Below are positions 8,869 through 16,953 of a stretch of DNA of 64,000 nt, one piece after another. Below the pieces are notes generated by a model, which saw only the letters and a program-made list of their open reading frames with translations, was not told the DNA's origin and searched no databases. How positions within the stretch are numbered: position 1 is the stretch's first letter; every line of letters starts with the position of its first letter. The stretch spans positions 682,001 to 746,000 of the forward strand of contig JADJBV010000001.1 of NCBI GenBank assembly GCA_016703535.1. The letters run 5' to 3'. The DNA is from Deltaproteobacteria bacterium (GTDB lineage: Bacteria; Myxococcota; Kuafuiibacteriia; Kuafuiibacteriales; Kuafuiibacteriaceae). A program made the translations under genes and the position numbers.

Positions 8869-9555
8869 ATGAAGCGGACGATCGTGGTGGCCGGCTACGG
8901 CCCCGGAATTTCGGCAGCGGTGGCGCGCAAGTTCGGCGCCGAAGGTTATTCGGTGGCCCTGGTGGCCCGCCGGGCCGGGCCCTTGGAGGAGGCGGTCGCG
9001 TCGCTCGGGGCCGCGGGGATCCGGGCTCAAGCCTTCCCCGCCGATCTGGCCAAGGCCGAGGGCATCTCGGGGCTGATCGCCCAGATCCGCGGGACCCTGG
9101 GGCCGATCGGGGTCTTGCACTGGAACGCCTACAGCGGCGCCGCCGGGGACTTGCTGGGCGCCTCGCTGGAGGAGCTGCGGACCGTCTACGAAGTTTCGGT
9201 GGTGGGCCTGGTGGCCGCAGTGCAAGCCAGCTTGCAAGATCTCAAGTCCGAACGCGGCGCAGTTTTGGTCACCGGGGGTGGTTTTGGCCTCGATGATCCC
9301 AAGGCCGCCGCCGCCGCCACCCGCTTTGGCGCCATGGGCTTGGCCATCGGCAAGGCCTCCCAAAGGAAGACGGTGGCGCTCCTTCACCACCGCTTGGCCG
9401 GTGAAGGCGTCTACGTCGGTGAGGTGGTGGTCCGAGGCATCGTCAAGGGCACCGCCTTCGATCAAGGCCAGGCCACCTTGGACGCCGACACCATCGCGGC
9501 CCGCTTCTGGGAGCTGGCTCAAAAGCGCAGCGAACCTTCGGTGCACGTCCTTTGA
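8869..9555 (+). CDS. Short-chain dehydrogenase-like protein lacking the catalytic Tyr
   Basis: The first half is a Rossmann fold of the SDR superfamily: GYGPGISAAVARKFG is the dinucleotide-binding glycine motif, VALVARR follows the second strand, and WNAYSG occupies the place of the NAG motif. In the usual active-site region the sequence reads GGGFGLDD and ATRFGAMGLAIGKASQ, so the YxxxK pair is replaced by FxxxxL/GK and no catalytic Tyr is evident. It may be a divergent reductase or a non-catalytic binding protein. The start ATG has only a weak AGGG upstream. It overlaps or abuts the following thioesterase gene. It also carries a GCAAG-N4-CTTGC palindrome at 9222-9235. Confidence 0.75.
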   Translation: MKRTIVVAGYGPGISAAVARKFGAEGYSVALVARRAGPLEEAVASLGAAGIRAQAFPADLAKAEGISGLIAQIRGTLGPIGVLHWNAYSGAAGDLLGASLEELRTVYEVSVVGLVAAVQASLQDLKSERGAVLVTGGGFGLDDPKAAAAATRFGAMGLAIGKASQRKTVALLHHRLAGEGVYVGEVVVRGIVKGTAFDQGQATLDADTIAARFWELAQKRSEPSVHVL

Positions 9556-9563
9556 GCGGCGGG

Positions 9564-10043
9564 ATGACCGAAGCCCTCGACCCTTACACTTTCGGCCCCG
9601 AGCAGCTCTGCTTTGGCTGCGGCCCCCACAACGATCACGGGCTTCGCCTGCACTTCGAGCGCCAGGGTGAAGAGATCGTCACCCGCTACCGCCCCCGCCC
9701 CGGCCAAGAGGGCCCCCCCGGCTTCTTGCACGGCGGCCTCCAGGCGACCTTGGCCGACGAACTCGCCGCCTGGACCATCATCGGGCTGAGAGGCCGCATG
9801 GGCTTCACGTCCTCCCTCGACGTGCGCCTCTTGCGACCCGCCCGGATGGAGCTGGAGATCGAAGGCCGCGGGTCGATCCTCAAAGAGGCCGGCAAGATCA
9901 CGGTGGTGAAGGTCCAGTTCAGCCAGGAGGGCAAAAAGACCCTCACCGGTCGGGTCAGCTACATGATCCCGACGGTCGAAGAGGCGGAGAAGGTACTGGG
10001 CCGAACTTTGCCCGAGGCCTGGCGCCGCTTCGCCATGCCCTGA
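9564..10043 (+). CDS. PaaI-like hotdog thioesterase family protein
   Basis: The 159-aa product fits the single-domain hotdog fold of acyl-CoA thioesterases: a Cys-containing CFGCGPHNDHGLRLHF start typical of this subgroup, the active-site helix in PPGFLHGGLQATLADELAAW, and strands ending in GKITVVKVQFS. The substrate cannot be told from sequence. I prefer the ATG at 9564; a TTG at 9552 overlapping the stop of the SDR gene would add four residues and would couple the two genes. The gene is convergent with bchE, from which it is separated by 89 nt. Confidence 0.85.
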   Translation: MTEALDPYTFGPEQLCFGCGPHNDHGLRLHFERQGEEIVTRYRPRPGQEGPPGFLHGGLQATLADELAAWTIIGLRGRMGFTSSLDVRLLRPARMELEIEGRGSILKEAGKITVVKVQFSQEGKKTLTGRVSYMIPTVEEAEKVLGRTLPEAWRRFAMP

Positions 10044-10132
10044 GCGCCAAAGAGCCACCTGCGCGAACGTCAGGAGGTGCGGCCACCGAGGGGGGCCTCG
10101 AGCGGGGTCGCCGAGGCGCCCGACGGTTGGGC

Positions 10133-11923
10133 TCAGACCTTGCTCGGCTCCTGCTCGTTGTCCTCTTCGGGCAGCGGCGTGAGGCGTTCGGCTTGGCGCT
10201 TGGCCCGGGCCCGTTGGCGGGCAAAACCTCGGGGATCCAAGAATTCGTCGATCCGCGGCTCCTCCAGCTTGGCGATCAAGGCGTCGACCTCGGGCGCCTG
10301 AGCGGCCTCACGCAGCGCCTGAGCGGCCTCGACCTCGCTGCCGCTGTGGGTGGCCGGGCCTCCGCCGCAGGCCATGGGGCTCGGGGGCGGCGGCTCGTGG
10401 TAGCTGCTGGCCACGCTGGTTTTGGTCTTCCCGATCTGGATCAGCTCCTCTTTGCTCAGCACCTTCGACTCGTCGAACTTGAAGTCGACGTTCTTTTGGC
10501 CCACGTAGCCGATGCGGCCGAGGTCGTAGAAGCGCCGCTCCACCGTCGACTTGAGGAAGGCCTTCAGGCAGCCGAGCATGTACTTGCGCTTGAAGCGATC
10601 TCGGATGAACGGGTACTCGAGGAAGCTCTTCCGCATGTAGAAGCGCCGGTAGTTTTTCATGACCCCGTTCAGCACCTCGCTGCGGGTCATGCCGTCGGGC
10701 TTGAGGATCGGGGTGACGAAGTTGTAGCGGGCGTAGTCCCGGACCTCGACCTTGTCCCCCAGGTCTTCGAAGAGATCGGCGAAGGGCCAGGGGGTGTACA
10801 TGTTCCAGTTGACCATGTCGGCGCCCCAATCGAGGGCCCACTGGTAGGTGTCCTCGATGCTCTGGGGCGTCTCGTTCTCCATGCCGATGATGAACTGGGC
10901 CTCGGCCACCATGCCGGCGTTGCGGATGGCGGCGATGGCCTTCTTGTTTTCGGCGATGGTGGTCTCCTTGCGGAAACGCTCCAGGTTGAGCTGAGCCGAG
11001 GCCTCGGTGCCCAAGGAGACGTGCACCAAACCGGCCTTCCGATAAAACGGCAGCAGCTCTTCGTCTCGCAAGATGTCGGTGACCCGGGTGTTGATGCCCC
11101 AGTGGATGCCCAAGTTGCGATCGATCAACTCCTGACAGAGGGCGATGAACTTCTCCCGGTGGATGGTGGGCTCTTCGTCGGCCAAGATGAAGAAGCCGAC
11201 CCCGTGTTCCTTCACTAGGGTCTCGATCTCGTCGACGAAGTTTTTGGGCGTCCGGGTCCGGTAGGTCCGCCAGAACTTCCACTGGGAGCAGAAGGAGCAG
11301 GTGAACGGGCAACCTCGGGCGAAGTTCGGGATGGCCACCTTGGCGCCGAGGGGGATGTAGATGTACTTCTTCCAGTCGAGCACACTCCAGTCGGGCGAGA
11401 GGCTGTCGAGATCCTTGATCGGCGGGTGCGCGGGCGTGGCCACGATCTGGGCCCCGTCGCGGAAGGCGATGCCCCGCACCGAACGCCGCTCGTCGAGGAG
11501 GCGACCGCGCTCGAGGGCCCGGACCAGGTTGACCAGCACCTCTTCACCTTCCCCTCGGACCACGTAGTCGATGGCCGGGGCCTCGTTGAGGACTTGGCCG
11601 TACATGAAGGTGCCGTGGATGCCGCCGAGCACGGTGATCGCTTCGGGGTGCAAGCGCTTGGCCAAGGCCAGGGTCGACTCGGCCTTGTAGATGCTCGGGG
11701 TGATCGAGGTGCAGCCGATCAGATCGACGTGGCCCTCTTCCTTGAGCAGGCGCTCCAGCTCCTCGTCCGGGAGGTCGTTGGTCATCGCGTCGATGAAGCG
11801 CAGATCGTTGTAGCCCGCCTTCCGCAGCGCGCCGAACAGGTACGCGACCCAAGCCGGCGGCCAGTTGCCGGCGATCTCCGCGCCGCCCGAGTGATAGTTG
11901 GGGTGGATCAGGACGATTCGCAT
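10133..11923 (-). CDS. bchE: BchE-type Mg-protoporphyrin IX monomethyl ester oxidative cyclase (anaerobic, radical SAM/B12)
   Basis: The 596-aa protein matches BchE along its length, not just the generic radical SAM fold. The N-terminus reads HPNYHSGGAEIAGNWPPAW, the cobalamin-type Rossmann part follows (TVLGGIHGTFM), and the [4Fe-4S]/SAM motif CPFTCSFC lies at residues 205-212. Further typical blocks are NFVTPILKPDGM, NYRRFYMRK and LGCLKAFLKSTVERRFYDLG. BchE forms the isocyclic ring of chlorophylls without oxygen. A tail of about 90 residues beyond the catalytic part is Pro/Glu/Ala-rich and contains MACGGG. The ATG at 11923 has GGAG 6 nt upstream; a TTG at 11935 is an alternative. It follows bchJ by 1 nt. 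No other pigment gene is in the window, so a non-photosynthetic role remains possible. Confidence 0.85.
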   Translation of the reverse strand: MRIVLIHPNYHSGGAEIAGNWPPAWVAYLFGALRKAGYNDLRFIDAMTNDLPDEELERLLKEEGHVDLIGCTSITPSIYKAESTLALAKRLHPEAITVLGGIHGTFMYGQVLNEAPAIDYVVRGEGEEVLVNLVRALERGRLLDERRSVRGIAFRDGAQIVATPAHPPIKDLDSLSPDWSVLDWKKYIYIPLGAKVAIPNFARGCPFTCSFCSQWKFWRTYRTRTPKNFVDEIETLVKEHGVGFFILADEEPTIHREKFIALCQELIDRNLGIHWGINTRVTDILRDEELLPFYRKAGLVHVSLGTEASAQLNLERFRKETTIAENKKAIAAIRNAGMVAEAQFIIGMENETPQSIEDTYQWALDWGADMVNWNMYTPWPFADLFEDLGDKVEVRDYARYNFVTPILKPDGMTRSEVLNGVMKNYRRFYMRKSFLEYPFIRDRFKRKYMLGCLKAFLKSTVERRFYDLGRIGYVGQKNVDFKFDESKVLSKEELIQIGKTKTSVASSYHEPPPPSPMACGGGPATHSGSEVEAAQALREAAQAPEVDALIAKLEEPRIDEFLDPRGFARQRARAKRQAERLTPLPEEDNEQEPSKV

Positions 11924-11924
11924 C

Positions 11925-12515
11925 TCAATCTCCAATATTCAGACGAAAGCGGCACGCCGTAGCGCCGCGGGCTTCACAGGCCTCTTCGGTGACGTGAACG
12001 TGAGGCGCCGCCAGGCGGAGTAGACCTTCGAAGGCCGCTTCGTAGTAGGCGCCCGAGTGATCGGTGGACGGGTGGCTTCGGCAGGTGGGGCCGTGCTCGA
12101 GCACGATGGTCCCGGGGTAGCGACCCTCGACCCGGAACTGACCGCTGCCCGCGAAGGTCCAGGCGTGGCGGGAGAAGGCCGACAACAACAGCGGCACCGC
12201 CAGACGTTGGGGCAGGAACTGCAAGGTAACTTGCACAGGCCGCGGGATCCGATGCGCGCGCACGTAGTCGGCGGTGTACTTGCCGGATCGCTGCAGCACC
12301 GCGTCGGCGTGCAGCGCCGGCAGTTGCGCTCGGATCACGTCGACCAAACGTACGAACCAGCGCTCCGGGATCATCCCTTCGGGCAGTGGATCGGGGAGTG
12401 CTGCCGCACGTCGCACGGTGTCCACCACCTTCGGATCCTCCAGCTCCGCCAACGCCCGCATCGTCTGGATCACTGCGTTTGGCCCGATCCGAGGTTCGTC
12501 GCCGGCCGCCCTCAT
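11925..12515 (-). CDS. bchJ: BchJ-like V4R-domain protein (historically bacteriochlorophyll 4-vinyl reductase)
   Basis: The 196-aa protein starts with RIGPNAVIQTMRAL, typical of BchJ, and ends in a V4R small-molecule-binding domain with HVTEEACEARGATACRF. BchJ was named as a vinyl reductase; its exact role is debated, and it may carry porphyrin intermediates. It is first in a two-gene operon with bchE, whose start lies 1 nt after its stop. bchE and bchJ are also neighbours in the Rhodobacter photosynthesis cluster (bchEJG). A nested palindrome resembling PpsR/CrtJ operators lies 16-47 nt upstream of the ATG. A GCAAG-N4-CTTGC element lies inside at 12221-12234. Confidence 0.8.
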   Translation of the reverse strand: MRAAGDEPRIGPNAVIQTMRALAELEDPKVVDTVRRAAALPDPLPEGMIPERWFVRLVDVIRAQLPALHADAVLQRSGKYTADYVRAHRIPRPVQVTLQFLPQRLAVPLLLSAFSRHAWTFAGSGQFRVEGRYPGTIVLEHGPTCRSHPSTDHSGAYYEAAFEGLLRLAAPHVHVTEEACEARGATACRFRLNIGD

Positions 12516-12530
12516 GCCTCTATGTCGCGC

Positions 12531-12562
12531 TTGACACTTGGGTGTGTCAATCTAGCTTGACA
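12531..12562. promoter_or_regulatory. Nested palindromic operator upstream of bchJ-bchE, PpsR/CrtJ-like
   Basis: Three TTGACA half-sites alternate in orientation: TTGACA at 12531-12536, its reverse complement TGTCAA at 12545-12550, and TTGACA at 12557-12562. The first two form a perfect palindrome with 7-bp arms (TTGACAC, 6-nt spacer, GTGTCAA). The last two form TGTCAA-N6-TTGACA, which exactly satisfies TGT-N12-ACA, the consensus for the photosynthesis repressor PpsR/CrtJ. TTGACA is also the sigma-70 -35 consensus, so the operator may cover the promoter; the -10 on the bchJ side is weak. Binding by a PpsR homologue is inference. Confidence 0.6.
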
Positions 12563-12964
12563 TCTCGGCGATCGAAAATCGTCAATGAGAACAAGCAGTA
12601 ACAAGCATCGGGGCCTCCGCGGCGGGGTGGTGACGTCCACGCCGGCTGGTTGCTCCCGCTGCGTAACCGGTGTTCCTCGCGGCGCGACCGATCGGTGTCG
12701 CGAGCGCCGTCGCCGTCAGGATCCGTTCGAGCGACGGCGCAGGATCTCGGGAAGGGACGCGCAGCGTTTGCGAGATCTCAAGACGCGCGGGGACCGTCGC
12801 CTCGGCCCTTGTTCGTCGGGCTCGCGATCGTTGGAGTGTCCGCTTCGACCGGTCGAAGATCCGCCTCCTCGAGCGCTGGCTTCGTTGGGCGAAGCAGCGC
12901 AAGGGGACTCGGCCGATGAGATCGGCTGCAGCTCTCGCTCATCCGCGATGCCTGTTCGGTGGGG
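12563..12964. other. Intergenic region without a supported gene
   Basis: About 400 bases between the bchJ operator and the tandem repeat array. Open frames exist on both strands, but they are Arg/Ser-rich, overlap each other and show no family motifs or credible starts. The base composition, rich in CGATCG-like words, differs from the neighbouring genes. I see no RNA gene or clear terminator here. Confidence 0.5.
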
Positions 12965-13668
12965 CTGAGTTTGGCGCGGGGTGAGTGAGAGGACGGGGAG
13001 ACGGGAAGGTCCGAGGAGTGGTGAGGTTGGCGCGGAGGTGGGTCGTGGGCTTTGCGCTTCGGTCGTTGGGGAGGTGAGGCGTTGGTGGTGCCTACGTCGT
13101 GGGGGGTGTGTTTGGCGCAGGCCGACTGAGAGGACAGGAAGACGGGGAGACGGGAAGGTCCGAGGAGTGGTGAGGTTGGCGCGGAGGTGGGTCGTGGGCT
13201 TTGCGCTTCGGTCGTTGGGGAGGTGAGGCGCTGGCGGTGCCCATGTCGTGGGGGCTGAGTTTGGCGCAGGCCGATTGAGAGGACAGGAAGACGGGGAGAC
13301 GGGAAGGTCCGAGGAGTAGTGAGGTTGGCGCGGAGGTGGGTCGTGGGCTTTGCGCTTCGGTCGTTGGGGAGGTGAGGCGCTGGTGGTGCCCACGTCGTGG
13401 GGGCTGAGTTTGGCGCAGGCCGACTGAGAGGACAGGAAGGCGGGGAGACGGGAAGGTCCGAGGAGTGGTGAGGTTGGCGCGGAGGTGGGTCGTGGGCTTT
13501 GCGCTTCGGTCGTTGGGGAGGTGAGGCGTTGGTGGTGCCTACGTCGTGGGGGGTGTGTTTGGCGCAGGCCGATTGAGAGGACAGGAAGGCGGGGAGACGG
13601 GAAGGTCCGAGGAGTGGTGAGGTTGGCGCGGAGGTACGTCATGGGCTTGGCGCTTCGAGTGGCCGGTG
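12965..13668. repeat. 149-bp tandem repeat array, about 4.7 copies
   Basis: The phrase GTGAGGTTGGCGCGGAGGTG recurs at 13021, 13170, 13319, 13468 and 13617, exactly 149 bp apart each time. Copies are over 90 percent identical by eye; the first is 8 bp shorter in its left part and the last diverges after about 45 bp. Because 149 is not a multiple of 3, the open frames running through it are not genes. Each unit contains a purine-rich block (GAGAGGACAGGAAG...GGGAGACGGG). No spacer/repeat alternation is present, so it is not a CRISPR array. Confidence 0.9.
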
Positions 13669-13716
13669 ATTGGGCTGTGCCTGACGAGTCGGCGCCCCGG
13701 TCGCAGGACGATCGCC

Positions 13717-13840
13717 GAGCGCAGCGAGTCCCCCGGTCCGCGCCCCTCCAAGCGAAGCGAGGAGTCCCCGCCCGCGACGAGCGCAGCGAGTCCCCCGGTC
13801 CGCGACCCTACGAGCGAAGCGAGGAGGGAGCCCGTTCCGG
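13717..13840. repeat. 62-bp direct repeat, two copies
   Basis: GAGCGCAGCGAGTCCCCCGG begins at 13717 and again at 13779, 62 bp apart, and each copy is followed by a variant of AGCGAAGCGAGGAG. The composition is that of intergenic GAGCGnAGCGAG-type repeats that are common in GC-rich genomes. It lies between the 149-bp array and the tRNA-Asp gene and holds no gene. Confidence 0.7.
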
Positions 13841-13935
13841 CCGACGAGACTCGGCCTCAGGTCTCAAGCCCGCAGGGCGCAGAGACCGTCAGACGAGGCG
13901 CGCCGGCCTCGCCAGAATCGACCGAAGGGAGAGAA

Positions 13936-14012
13936 TGGCGGGGCCGACGAGACTCGAACTCGCGACCTCCGGCGTGACAGGCCGGCATTCTAACCAACTG
14001 AACTACGACCCC
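13936..14012 (-). tRNA. tRNA-Asp (anticodon GTC)
   Basis: Reading the minus strand gives a complete cloverleaf: acceptor GGGGTCG paired with CGGCCCC, D-arm with AGTTCAGTTGGTTAGAAT, anticodon stem GCCGG/CCGGC... with loop CTGTCAC, and T-arm GAGTTCGAGTCTC. The anticodon is GTC, which reads aspartate codons. The 3' CCA is encoded. Confidence 0.95.
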
Positions 14013-14082
14013 GCTGGAGACGTTTGCTAATGGGTCCGCGGGTGCCTGTCAACGATTTCGGTGGGATTTGGGGCCCACCGAA

Positions 14083-16950
14083 TCAAAGCGTGAGCCCCAC
14101 GGGCAGGCCCTCGCCGAAGGCCTGACCTTGGGTGGCCCGGTCGATCGCCGTGAGCTCGAAGAGGGGCCGAGTTTCGGCTTCGGGGACCCCGTGGGCCACC
14201 AAAAACTCGGCGATCCCTTTTCGCGTCGCCTCGTCGAGATCGAGCCCCCGGTCCCCGGTCAGGCGCGCCAGGCTCACCAAACAGAGGGCCGGGTGTTCGT
14301 CTTTGGGGCGTTTGGCCGTCGCCATCAACCGCTTGGCCCAACCCGCGGCCGTGTCGGCCCGGACCGTGGCCTCTTTGGGCCCATACAACAAAGCCCGGGC
14401 GCCGATCCGCGCCAAACACCACAAGGCACCTTTGGGCGCTTTGCCTTCTTCGATCTGCTCGAGCAAGGCGTCACCCAGCTGGGCCCTCGACTTGCCGCTC
14501 AGGTTCTCCAGGGCCGCCGCCGCTCGCCACACCTCGGCCGCCTCTTGGGACTTGGCCTTGGGCAACTTCCGCTTGGCGCGTTTTTGCAGCGACGGCACCA
14601 CCAACGGAAACACCCGAGAGGCCAGCTCCTCTTGGTGCCCCCTCCCGAGGCCTCCAGCGACCCGCCGCCACAAGATCCACCAGTTGAGCTCGTTGGGTTC
14701 GCGGCCGGGGAAGCGGAGGTCCTCGGCGTGGATCTTCCACAACTGGCGCACCCGCCAATCGTCCAAAGGTACGCCGAAGCCGGGCCTTAGACAGAAGCCC
14801 ACCACGTTGAGCCAGCGGGCCTCGAGCTCCGCCGACAGGCCCCGTAGTTCCATCAGCTCCAAGAGCAACTCGGACAAGGTCCGCAAGGTCGGCAGCGGGA
14901 ACACGTCCCTGGCCAACCCCAGATCGGCCTCCAAGCCCTTCATCAAGGCGTCGGGATCCAGCCGCGGCGGATCTTTCTTGAACGTGCCCAGGATCCGGAC
15001 CTTGGCGGCCTCCAATTTTTCGGGCGGAACGTCCCCCATCTCGGGCGGCGCTTTGGTGCCGGCGCCGCCGAAGGGCTGCTCGAACACGCCCCCGCCTCCT
15101 CGATCACCACTCGCCTCGGCGGGCCGAGACTCCTCAGCCCGGTTGAGCTGAAACTCAAGCTTGAAGCGGGCCCCGCTCATCCGCGAAAAACACGAGACCT
15201 CCAGGTGCCCCAAGTCGGTGCGCAACACCTGCAGGTGCACCGGCACCTTGGTCCCCGCCTTCTGTTTGCCGAACTTCACCACGGTCTGGAGCGGCGGCAA
15301 GTTGACCAAGGCCTCTCGATCCAACTCCAGCAAGGCTCCAACGGGGTGCGCTTCAGGGGCGGTGGTGGTGTAAAGCGGGAACTCGACCGGCCGATTGGTC
15401 ACCAGCTGGAGCTCACGCTCTTGCAGCTCGACCCGCTGGCCGTCCTGCATGCCTCGGGGGGCGATGCACAAGGCCTGCACCTTGCCTTCCGGCAGGTTGG
15501 CGCCCTCGACGCCCAAAAAATAGGTCCGTGGAGAGCCGCCGCCGACCCTTACGCCCAACCCGGCCCGCACCAGACCGAAGTAGGCCGCGCCCCGGGCCAC
15601 CGCCATCTCCAGCGTGTCGTCCCCTTCGTCGTAGACCAAAGGCCGCGGATCGGGCCGCTGGTGTCCGCCGCTCTGGCGCAACCACTCGCCGGTGACCTGG
15701 CCGATGCGCTCCCGGATCGGCACGGGCTTCAGCGCGCCGCCGTTGTAGAGGATGGCGTCCAACTCCAGGGCCTGGTGCCGCAACAAAAACGCCGCCAGGT
15801 GCCGAGTGATCGCCGGATCGCTCGCGTAGGGCAGGCCGTACTCCGAAAAGCCCGCCGCGGGTCGGGTCTTTTTGGGCAAGGCCGCTGCACCCGGCGGCAG
15901 CCGCGGGAAGTAGCCCTCCAAGATCACCTCTTCCAGGCGGGCCCGAGACATGGTGGCCCGCATGGTGCCGCCGATCAGCTTGCTGCCTCGTCCGGCGACG
16001 GCGATCGGCAGGCTGTCCCGATCGAGGTGAGTGTAGAGGGCCTCTTTGGCCAAGCGGCACTCGAGCCGCAGCTGGGCCCAACCTTCGGCGTCGAGCTTTT
16101 TGCCTTGGGTGAGCTCCCCCTCGACCGCGTGGGCCAAGGCGAGATCCATGTTGTCGCCGCCCAACAAGAGGTGATCGCCGACCGCGGTGCGCTGAAAGCC
16201 GAGGGGCGCGTCTTCACTTTCGCCGGCCTTGACCTCAATCAGCGTAAAGTCGCTGGTGCCGCCGCCGACATCGGCGATCAGGACCTTTTCGCCTCCCGAG
16301 AGGCCGGTCATGGCTTTGGTGCCGCCGGTGCGGGCCACGAAGGCATAAAAGGCGGCCAGCGGCTCTTCGATCAGTGTCGCCGAAAGCCCGGCTTTTTTGG
16401 CGGCCTCTTCGGTCAAGCGCCGGGCCACCTCATCGAAGGACGCCGGCACGGTGATCACCAGCTGCTGATGTTCCAGCCGGTTTTCTGGATCGTCCGCGGC
16501 CTTTTGGTGGTCCCACGCGGCCTTCAGGTGCACCAAAAACGCGGTCGAGACCTCGACCGGTGAGCGCTTCTTCACCTCTTCGGGCGCGTGCCAGGGGAGG
16601 ATCGGCGCGGTGCGGTTGACCCCACCGTGGCAGAGCCAACTTTTGGCCGACTCGATCAGCCGCATCGGAGTTTTGGCGCCCAAACGCCGGGCCGCCTCAC
16701 CCACCGGGGCCTCACCGGGGCCCCACGGCAAGCTCAAGGCCAAAGGGTCGAGCTCGAAACCGGCCGGCACGTACAAGGCCGAAGGCAACAGTCGGCGGGG
16801 CTGCACGTCACCCGGCGCGACCAGCTGCGGGATGTCCAGCTCGTGCAGCACGGGTCGGCCCAGGCGCCGCACCTCGGCCAGCTCGGCGTAGGCCAAGGCC
16901 GAGTTGGAGGTCCCGAGGTCGATGCCGACCACAAAACGAGCTTCGGTCAC
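14083..16950 (-). CDS. Hsp70-family protein with C-terminal DUF3731
   Basis: The first roughly 560 residues are an Hsp70 ATPase domain and part of the substrate-binding region: phosphate-1 motif VGIDLGTSNSALAYAE and phosphate-2 motif VLIADVGGGTSDFTLIEV. About 390 further residues form the helical DUF3731 extension (for example FGVPLDDWRVRQLWKIHAED). Proteins of this type (955 aa here) are known next to a second Hsp70-like protein and DUF2760, as here; their clients are unknown. The gene is last in the three-gene operon, and its ATG lies 3 nt after the previous stop. It is predicted to be cytoplasmic, as it has no signal. Confidence 0.9.
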   Translation of the reverse strand: MTEARFVVGIDLGTSNSALAYAELAEVRRLGRPVLHELDIPQLVAPGDVQPRRLLPSALYVPAGFELDPLALSLPWGPGEAPVGEAARRLGAKTPMRLIESAKSWLCHGGVNRTAPILPWHAPEEVKKRSPVEVSTAFLVHLKAAWDHQKAADDPENRLEHQQLVITVPASFDEVARRLTEEAAKKAGLSATLIEEPLAAFYAFVARTGGTKAMTGLSGGEKVLIADVGGGTSDFTLIEVKAGESEDAPLGFQRTAVGDHLLLGGDNMDLALAHAVEGELTQGKKLDAEGWAQLRLECRLAKEALYTHLDRDSLPIAVAGRGSKLIGGTMRATMSRARLEEVILEGYFPRLPPGAAALPKKTRPAAGFSEYGLPYASDPAITRHLAAFLLRHQALELDAILYNGGALKPVPIRERIGQVTGEWLRQSGGHQRPDPRPLVYDEGDDTLEMAVARGAAYFGLVRAGLGVRVGGGSPRTYFLGVEGANLPEGKVQALCIAPRGMQDGQRVELQERELQLVTNRPVEFPLYTTTAPEAHPVGALLELDREALVNLPPLQTVVKFGKQKAGTKVPVHLQVLRTDLGHLEVSCFSRMSGARFKLEFQLNRAEESRPAEASGDRGGGGVFEQPFGGAGTKAPPEMGDVPPEKLEAAKVRILGTFKKDPPRLDPDALMKGLEADLGLARDVFPLPTLRTLSELLLELMELRGLSAELEARWLNVVGFCLRPGFGVPLDDWRVRQLWKIHAEDLRFPGREPNELNWWILWRRVAGGLGRGHQEELASRVFPLVVPSLQKRAKRKLPKAKSQEAAEVWRAAAALENLSGKSRAQLGDALLEQIEEGKAPKGALWCLARIGARALLYGPKEATVRADTAAGWAKRLMATAKRPKDEHPALCLVSLARLTGDRGLDLDEATRKGIAEFLVAHGVPEAETRPLFELTAIDRATQGQAFGEGLPVGLTL

Positions 16951-16953
16951 GGC

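Noticed and set aside
10133..11923. Generic B12-binding radical SAM protein as the best call for bchE
   Set aside because: The N-terminal HPNYHSGGAEIAGNWPPAW and several C-terminal blocks are specific to BchE, beyond the shared CxxxCxxC core.
10133..12515. A complete photosynthesis gene cluster
   Set aside because: Only bchE and bchJ are present; I found no other pigment, reaction-centre or carotenoid genes in the window.
12716..13642. 308-aa open frame on the minus strand over the repeat array
   Set aside because: It is made of Pro/Arg/Ser-rich repeats that change frame with each 149-bp unit, has no homology and no credible start.
12965..13668. CRISPR array
   Set aside because: The repeats are directly adjacent 149-bp units, with no short repeats and unique spacers, and no cas genes are present.
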